Of a stretch of DNA of 64,000 nucleotides, positions 57,561 through 64,000 are shown in pieces. A program made the position numbers and the translations under genes. The notes beneath the pieces were generated by a model. It ran no database searches and was not told the origin of the DNA. It saw only the letters and a list, made by a program, of their open reading frames with translations. How positions within the stretch are numbered: the first letter of the stretch is position 1; each line of letters opens with the position of its first letter. The DNA comes from Gymnopus androsaceus JB14 (taxonomy: Eukaryota; Basidiomycota; Agaricomycetes; Agaricales; Omphalotaceae): NCBI GenBank assembly GCA_009733575.1, contig ML769574.1, positions 62,001-126,000 on the forward strand. Direction: 5' to 3'.

Positions 57561-58060
57561 CATTCATTCTCCGATTCCTGCATGGAATTAGCTCAAAAAA
57601 TTGGACTGAGCCAGTAGATTGGTTGTCAGTGGCAGTCGAGAAGCTGAATGAATAGCAAAGCACTCCGCGATTTTGAGAGCGCAGAAGGAAGATGAAGGAG
57701 CTGGGCCGGAGTAATAATATATATATTATATTATATTATATTAAATCGTATCATCTATGGACAATATAGATTATTTTGGGCACACGAATCTTGGGCATAT
57801 GTGCCACTCAAATATCTAATGTCTTGGTGAAGTGGTCTGACTGGTCTAATTTGGTGCTAAAATTGCTCAATTACTAGTGGTCTCATGTTCGATCCTTGGT
57901 CTGAATCTTAAACAATGTTTTTACTAGGACCAGGCCTCCCGGATTAGGGTGGCCGGGTCCGGTGATCTCAACGTCGGCGGTTCAACCTAGATTGTCCTAA
58001 TTGGGAATAGGCTACTTTAATCTATATCTACGATCAGTAGATTAGGCCCATTGTAATTGG
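57561..58060. other. Spacer with AT microsatellite
   Basis: (ATATT)n near 57.72-57.75 kb and the tRNA-like stretch at 57.83-57.90 kb. No gene seen. Confidence 0.4.
57831..57905 (+). ncRNA. tRNA-like sequence with good A and B boxes
   Basis: TGGTCTAATTTGG (57842-57854) fits the RNA polymerase III A box and GTTCGATCC (57887-57895) the B box, about 33 nt apart. No clear acceptor stem closes it, so a tRNA-derived repeat (SINE head) is more likely than a tRNA gene. Confidence 0.4.
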
Positions 58061-58204
58061 TAATGTTGGACCATTGGGGAACTGCCCAAGATATTAAATT
58101 AAGGGATTTAGCCTATATCTGAGTGCTTGGGCAATTCCCCTTGCTGATCACATCAGACCTTGGGTTATTCCCCAAGCTGATGTGATCGCTAGCTGCTATG
58201 GCTG

Positions 58205-58927
58205 CCCTCCCTCTCCGCATTGGCAATGTCCCCATCCCTCCTGGTTCAGAACTGGCCCAAGAGTTGGAGGCTTTTGAAGCCATGGAGGCTGAGGTTGCTT
58301 CTGCAAGTCGGGCTCATTTCTTCAAAGAGCAGGAGGCTGCTTGTCTTGCTGCAGCCGAGACTAAGCGTCCTCTGGAATCCGAACAGCAATGCAAAGATCA
58401 ACGAGCCATCAAGAAACAATGGCAAGAAAACATGCAGAAAGGGGAGCTGGTTGGGAAGGCTGCTCGCCAACAGCAAAGGGCCCTGGGGGTGCAGCAATGG
58501 CAAAAACAATAGGTTGGGCCCTTGATGTCTTCTGGTCTGAATATCCCAGTGGCCACATCACATTTGGGGCCTGTCCCTACCCCTCCCGTGGTCCTTCCTG
58601 CAGGTGCTCCTACAACACCGTCTCCTCTTTCTTGTATGGTTGCTCCTCCGTCTCCTGTGGCAGTTCCTACTCCTGTTCCTTTGTGTGTTCTGTCACCCGC
58701 CCCTTCCGTGCATTCCCCCAGGTTCTCACTGTTGGAACTTTCTGACCATTGGTCTCCCATCCCTCTTCGCACATGGTCTCCTCCCAGGGTCCTCAAACGT
58801 CCCAGACTGGATGGAGATGCTTATCATAGGACCCACGCTGCCATCACCTCCGGTCGCGACCCTGCTGTTACTGACCTTTGGGATGCTTATGGTGACAGCC
58901 ATCGGCTGGGTCCTCTCTATCCAATTC
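58205..58927 (+). pseudogene. Family A element ORF, copy 1, continuation
   Basis: Resumes the ORF cut at 48.90 kb: LRIGNVPIPPGSELAQELEA, then a Glu/Ala/Gln-rich coiled-coil (HFFKEQEAACLAAAETKRPL) to a stop at 58510-58512. In another frame, Pro-rich coding continues (LKRPRLDGDAYHRTHAAITS) and ends abruptly at the telomere-repeat element at 58928. It matches 60.42-61.13 kb of copy 2 almost base for base. Confidence 0.55.
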
Positions 58928-59586
58928 TAAAATAAACCCCGACAAGTTCTCAGAGGTGTATTTTAATACCAGTGACAACTTGTCAGCACCAAAGTCGTAA
59001 TATCTATACAGAGAGAACGAGAGCCCGTGTGAAAAAAAGGACGCTTTTCTCATGCTCGTATAGGTCACCTGCACCCAACCTTAACCCTACCTCGGATCCT
59101 AACCTTAATGATGACTAATATTATAACAGTGGGGGCAAGCCCCCACACCCCCATTTTTATCCTCAACCTCTAAACCCTAACCACCCTAGCCCTAACCTTT
59201 GTGCACTGTTTGTTTGGCACTGTTTTGGTCAGGTCTCGTTAGGGTGAGCATTTGTGCACTGTTTGTTTGGCACTGTTTTGATCAGGTCTCTATGTTAGGG
59301 TGAGCACTTGTGCTCACCCTAACGAGACCTGACCAAAACAGTGCGAAAATTTCCTTTTTTGGCATAACTCGTTTTTGGGGTTAGGGTTAAATGGATACCG
59401 CCATCGGAAAGCAGGCCGAAAATAACGGGGTGTAGCCGTTTCCGTTTTTTCCCACGGCCCTGGTTCCGGAGATATGGCCCCATCTTACCATACTATAGTT
59501 AGGGTTCCCCTGTCAGTACTGTAGGCTCTATATAGCTGTCGCAAATATTATAATACACCTGTGACAAGTTGTCGGGCTTTATTTTA
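58928..59586. mobile_element. Telomere-repeat element, copy 2 (659 bp), at a recombination junction
   Basis: Same ends as 46611-47121 but ~150 bp longer, with an internal duplication (GTGCACTGTTTGTTTGGCAC twice). Left of it is the family A ORF; right of it is the LTR sequence that in copy 1 follows the same element. The two flanks therefore come from two different insertion sites. Confidence 0.8.
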
Positions 59587-59868
59587 ATAAGGCTAGAGCC
59601 TCTGGTGTTGACAAGAGTATAAGAAAATAGAGAGAAAAACAAGAGATACGGGAGTAAACAAGTTAATATCAAGACAAGGGATCCTCCAAGAGAGGTTACC
59701 AGTTATATGTGAGCAGGATGTTGGATTGATGAGTAGTAAGTATGTATGGAAGTAGCTGAGACCCATTGTGGGGTTAGCGGGCAGTTGTTGGGTCACGAGG
59801 TTGGGTTATATGTATGATCAGGTGGGTTTGGGGTTGAAGATAGTGGAATCAGTGGTACTGGGCATGAC
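59587..59868 (+). mobile_element. 3' part of a family A LTR
   Basis: Matches 47122-47404 nearly base for base, ending GGGCATGACA, and is followed by internal element sequence. The 5' half of this LTR is missing. Confidence 0.85.
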
Positions 59869-62800
59869 ATTACCCCCCCATCTAAGGCCCCTAGCAATTA
59901 GGTTGGATTTCCGGGTCATTTGGTGGATCGCGGGTTCTAGAATGACATGATCACTGCAGTGTGACCCTCGGATGGTGGGTTTGAAATTCCAGGTCATTCA
60001 ATTCATATCGTCAACCCTCCTCCTTCTTCACCAGCCTTGGAGGAGGCTATCCAACATGTTACTCATTCCGCTATCCCTCCTCCTCCTTCTGGGGGGTGTG
60101 TGGGTCCTCCTGGTCGGGTTGTATCATTAAATCCATCAAATTCCCAATCCTCTTCTTCCTGACCTCATCATTCCGTTAGTCCTTTGGGCTATTCGTATGA
60201 GCCTTGTGTACCTGGGTCCCGGAGCTCTCCTCATAAGCAGGTGGATGCAGCTCGGGCGGTTGCAAGTGGGGGCTCTAACATTCCCTCACCTGCTGTTCTA
60301 GTCCTCCTCCCTTCGTCCTTCCCATGAGGTACAAGTTATTCGTGGTCCTACAATCCATATTCCTCCTCCCACACAATGCCCTGCTCCACCTCTTGATTCC
60401 CCAACTCCCTCCCTCCCTCTCCGCATTGGCAATGTCCCCATCCCTCCTGGTTCAGAACTGGCCCGAGAGTTGGAGGCTTTTGAAGCCATGGAGGCTGAGG
60501 TTGCTTCTGCAAGTCAGGCTCATTTCTTCAAAGAGCAGGAGGCTGCTTGTCTTGCTGCAGCCGAGACTAAGCATCCTCTGGAATCCGAACAGCAATGCAA
60601 GGATCAACGAGCCATCAGGAAACAATGGCAAGAAAACATGTGGAAAGGGGAGCTGGTTTGGAAGGCTGCTCGCCGACAGCAAAGGGCCCTGGGGGTGCAG
60701 CAATGGCAAAAACAATAGGTTGGGCCCTTGACGCTTCTGGTCTGAATATCCCAGTGGCCACATCACATTTGGGGCCTGTCCCCTACCCCTCCCGTGGTCC
60801 TTCCTGCAGGTGCTCCTACAACACCGTCTCCTCTTTCTTGTATGGTTGCTCCTCCGTCTCCTGTGGCAGTTCCTACTCCTGTTCCTTTGTGTGTTCTGTC
60901 ACCCGCCCCTTCCGTGCATTCCCCCAGGTTCTCACTGTTGGAACTTTCCTGACCGATTGGTCTCCCATCCCTCTTCGCACATGGTCTCCTCCCAGGTCCT
61001 CAAACGTCCCAGACTGGATGGAGATGCTTATCATAGGACCCACGCTGCCATCACCTCCGGTCGCGACCCTGCTGTTACTGACCTTTGGGATGCTTATGGT
61101 GACAGCCATCGGCTGGGTCCTCTCCATCCAATTTCGTTGGGAGCTTTGGTGAGATTCCTTTATTTACCACTCTTTTTTCCAACTGCTTGTACTCATTTGT
61201 CCTTCTTTCTGCCCCCATGCCTATTCTCCAAAGAACCGAATATTGGAGCTCTTCAACAGGAGTTGTTGGATATGCAACGGCACCTCAACTCCACTCAGTT
61301 GGACCTGGAGATGGAGCAGGCTTGTAGCCAGATGGCCACTGTGCAAACTTGTCATCTGGAAGCGCAGCTTGCAGACCTGCGTAGTATGAGTTCTGAGCAA
61401 GAGCAGATGCTGAAGAATTGCCAGGTCAAGTATGAGCTTCTGCAAGGCAAGGTAAGGACTTTGGTGGACAGTGCTGTGGCTTCTGCTGCCGGTGCTGCTC
61501 AAGCCAAGGCCTATAATGTGTTGGTGATTCCTGGGTACCCCATACGTTCCCTATTTCCTTTTCCTTGTAACACCCTGGTTTATTTGTTCTTTTCTTTTAG
61601 AATCCAGCTGCTCAAATCAAGGATTTAGAGGGCATTTTGGCTAGGTATGAAGTGGATCTCCGCAAGTTGGAGGAGGGACATGGAGAGGCTGTTGACTGTG
61701 CCATCCGTTGTGAAGTTGAGATTGGGAATACTTCCTAACTCATCCATGACTTGATGGGTACTTGCGAACTCCTTGTGCCTGCTCCACTTAAGATTCTGCT
61801 GCCTCCTTGCATAAGAGCAATCTGGATCTTATTGCTCAGCTGGGTGGTTTGTACCCCTTGACGGTGCCTCGGAAACAAATGCCCTCCTTTGTACTGAGGT
61901 GGAGCGCTATCGCCAGGAGCTTTCCCAGCTGGCTAATGCCTTCTGACACCTCGAGTTTGCCCATTCCGCATCCTTTTTGGCTGAGGTTGCCTGCAGGGTG
62001 GAATTCCTGGTTCAAGAGATCTGTTTGTCAATTCTCCATGGTTGTACAGATCCTCAGGCTTATGAGCATGCTGAGGAGGCCAGTGAATGTCTCCACTTGC
62101 ATCTTCAAGAATGTCTCTTGTGCATGGAGCAATCACTCACCTTCCTCCTTTGGGTGGCTGGGCGATACTGTGAAGGGGTTGCTCCGTTGGTTGAACAATA
62201 CAACACCATTGTCCCCGACTCTTTGCTGAGTTTGGCGGAATATGCGGGTCTAGTGGCTCCCCCCCATAATAGCACCCATCATTCCCTCTATCCCCTCCTT
62301 CCATTCAACACTTCGCAACCTTTGGGTTGCGACCCTCCTTTGGACTCACTTTGTCACATCCTCTTCCTCCCACTTCTGTCCCATATGCGTGTAGATGCTC
62401 GTGATCTCCTTAGGGCACAGCTCCAGACTTGTATTGAGGACAACGAGTATTGGGAATCTCGGGCGGCGGCCCTTCTGCATTTGGAAGGAGGGTTGGCGGA
62501 TCCACGTCCCCCTCCAACTCCAGCCAGTCCCAATTTGCCTGTGTACTCTCGCAATGACGGTGAGGACATGTACATGGATGGCTCGGATGATGCAGGTGGT
62601 GGGTCGCAAGGTGAAGGGAGTGAGTGGGGTGGTATTCCTGGGGTTGAGTATGAAGGTGATGTCAAGATGACCAGCACTGAGACTGGTGATGAAGAGAATG
62701 AGGATAGTGTGGTGGTCACTCTGCAGAGTCCGGTACCACACCTCCCCCACCCAATGCTGATTTCCATGCCTCCTCCCCCTCATACTCTTGCTAAAACCCT

Positions 62801-62880
62801 GCCTTCATTCTTTCTTTGGTCCCTGCTTGTTTTTTCCTGTGTTCCCTCTTGGTTCCTGTATATACCTAGAATAATCTAAA
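59869..62880 (+). pseudogene. Family A element ORF, copy 2, with frameshifts
   Basis: The first ~600 bp present in copy 1, including the cysteine cluster, is deleted (compare 47.49-48.11 kb). The rest runs through changing frames: coiled-coil (60.42-60.72 kb), a Pro-rich segment, LKRPRLDGDAYHRTHAAITS, coiled-coils GALQQELLDMQRHLNSTQLD and AQLADLRSMSSEQEQMLKN (61.24-61.50 kb), an intron-like gap, then a 300-codon frame 61977-62879 with helical (RAQLQTCIEDNEYWESRAAA) and acidic (DGEDMYMDGSDDAGGG) parts. Long coiled-coils with no pol fit a structural protein of a non-autonomous LTR element; function unproven. Confidence 0.5.
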
Positions 62881-63076
62881 ATTCGAGACATTTTTGTTGT
62901 TTAATACATGAGATAATAAGTGTTCCAATTTGTACTGAAAATAGAAAGAGGTCTTTATTGCAAGTTTGGCATTCGAAGGTGAAGGATATTCGTGAATTGG
63001 TTTGATGAAAAATTAACACCACAAGTGCGGGATGGAATATTTGAAATGGAAATTAAGTGAGTGGGACTTATCATTG
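62881..63076. other. Spacer between the family A ORF and chromovirus pol
   Basis: No gene. It may include the 3' end of either element; no LTR boundary was recognised. Confidence 0.3.
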
Positions 63077-64000
63077 TTAGGTATCCCCTTGCCCCTCCTC
63101 CTCCTCCCGATCCTCCCCCTGTTCTTCCGCCATCCTCCACAACTGTTCTAGGAGCTCTCTCCATAGTTTCCTCTTCTTTGGATGGGCCTTCTCCCACTTC
63201 TCAATCAGTTTGATGCTGCCCACCATGCTTTGCCATGGGACCCATTTGTTTTACTCCTCTCCGTCATCCTTCCATTTTACCAAATACTGAATTTTGTTGC
63301 TTCTGCCTTTCAGTGGTTGGGAGTCCAGGACGTTCTCTATGTAGTATTCTGCGTTTCTGTCAATGAACACTGGAGGGGGTGGTTCTTGCTTGCGTTTGAA
63401 CACGTCCTTGTGATGAATCTTTAGGCGGTCGACATGGAAGACATTGTGGATTTTTTTGAGGTTGCCTGGGAGGTCTAGTCGGTACGCATGGCTCCCGATG
63501 TTCCGCAAGATTTGGTAGGGACCTGTGAATTTGTGGTTGAGTTTCTTTGTTGGACAGCATGTTTTGATGTTCTTCATATCCAGCCATACCAAGTCTCCCT
63601 CTTCCCACTCTGGGCTTTCCTCCTGCTTCTTGTTTGCATACTTCTCATAATTTTCATTTGCGACCTTCAGTTCCCCCTTTAAGTACTCATGGAGCTCGCG
63701 TAGCTGGGTTGCATAAGTGTCTGCGTCTGTATTTGTCACCTTTTCCAGTTCAATTGTGAGTTTTGGGTGATAACCTTTGTTTGCAAAGAAGGGTGAAACT
63801 CCCGTTGCACTGTGGGGTGAGTTGTTATACATGAATTCCGCCATTGGGAGGAGTTTGTGCCAGTCATCCTGGTCATAAGTGCAATAAATTCATAAATACG
63901 CTTCCAGCGATTGGTTGACCTGGTCTGTTTGTCCATCCGTCTGTGGGTGGTATGCCATGGATAGGTGTGCTTCAATCTGAAGAGCCATGCACAGTCCAGT
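63077..64000 (-). pseudogene. Ty3/gypsy chromovirus pol 3' end: integrase and chromodomain, partial
   Basis: On the minus strand from the window edge: [57 protein letters not shown] (integrase core end), ELHEYLKGELKVANENYEKY, EGDLVWLDMKNI and KLNHKFTGPYQILRNIGSHA (GPY/F module), LPGNLKKIHNVFHVDRLK, then a chromodomain AEYYIENVLDS... IQYLVKWKDDGEE, TAA, NKWVPWQSM...LIEKWEKAHP. The protein would end at 63077. The TGA after SLEAYL and the TAA within the chromodomain make it defective. Chromodomain-bearing integrases target such elements to heterochromatin. The rest of pol lies outside the window. Confidence 0.88.

Larger units (their letters stand above)
48900..58204. mobile_element. 9.3-kb TIR-bounded unit carrying gene fragments
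   Basis: About 130 bp at the left end (from CACCTGTAGCAGCTAC) is mirrored at the right end (reverse complement from CAGCCATAGCAGCTAGC), sharing CCCAAGGTCTGATGTGAT and TTGCCCAA. The flanking sequences join up to the same ORF that is uninterrupted near 60.41 kb, so this is an insertion. The target is CCCTCCC-rich, making the TSD length (about 7-8 bp) ambiguous. Inside are the inverted-arm region (49.1-53.2 kb), a P450 fragment, an EPL1-type fragment and a PHD-finger gene fragment. No transposase was recognised inside. It may be a gene-fragment-carrying transposon, or a small MITE that received later insertions. Confidence 0.65.

Noticed and set aside
58398..58796. Minus-strand ORF of 132 codons
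   Set aside because: It is antisense to the repeated Pro-rich ORF, its matching region in copy 2 is not kept open in the same way, and it has Gly/Thr-rich shadow composition.

Overview
The window is eukaryotic, and almost certainly from a mushroom-forming basidiomycete (Agaricomycetes; species not determined). The evidence is short 45-60 nt GT..AG introns, a serine/proline-rich fungal Atg4, a fungal TDG/Mug-type glycosylase, and transposon types typical of Agaricomycetes (Plavaka/Tnp2-like, KDZ with CxC domains, hAT, Ty3/gypsy chromovirus). No prokaryotic features are present.

Layout. 1-1.9 kb: nothing recognised. 1.9-7.1 kb: a decayed Plavaka-type transposase (minus strand), split by a 659-bp insertion containing a tRNA-like sequence and by a ~1.2-kb foldback, beside a broken plus-strand ORF. 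7.1-9.4 kb: a probable solo LTR and an unrecognised minus-strand locus. 9.4-18.5 kb: the host-gene island, with a new 215-aa single-pass membrane protein (three exons, minus), an unrecognised stretch, ATG4 (plus, six apparent frameshifts) and an intact eight-exon TDG/Thp1-like DNA glycosylase (plus, 339 aa). 18.9-24.4 kb: a TIR-bounded unit holding a dead Tnp2-family transposase, a MITE and a solo LTR with target-site duplication (TSD) GCTAT.

25.4-43.3 kb is a nest of transposons. A broken cysteine-motif ORF (plus) faces a broken KDZ transposase (minus). The plus ORF is split first by a 976-bp solo LTR (TSD TCATG), itself split by a full-length 4.37-kb hAT element (8-bp TSD). It is split again by an ~8.1-kb nested insertion that holds an inverted copy of the same LTR and a pol-deleted Ty3/gypsy element (341-bp LTRs, TSD ACCAC).

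46.3-62.9 kb holds two copies of an LTR element with a coiled-coil, cysteine-motif ORF. The first copy is split by a 324-bp MITE (8-bp TSD) and by a 9.3-kb TIR-bounded unit (48.9-58.2 kb). That unit carries fragments of host-type genes (cytochrome P450 N-terminus, EPL1-domain fragment, Nto1/BRPF-type PHD finger) and a pair of ~1.25-kb near-identical inverted arms built on ~157-bp tandem repeats. The two copies are joined at a mobile element carrying telomere-like CCCTAA runs. 63.1-64.0 kb: the 3' end of a chromovirus pol (integrase plus chromodomain, minus), running off the window.

The host genes act in autophagy (ATG4) and base-excision repair of G:T/G:U mispairs (TDG); they share no pathway. 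The main interest is the nested-insertion history, the gene-fragment-carrying TIR unit, and the state of ATG4.
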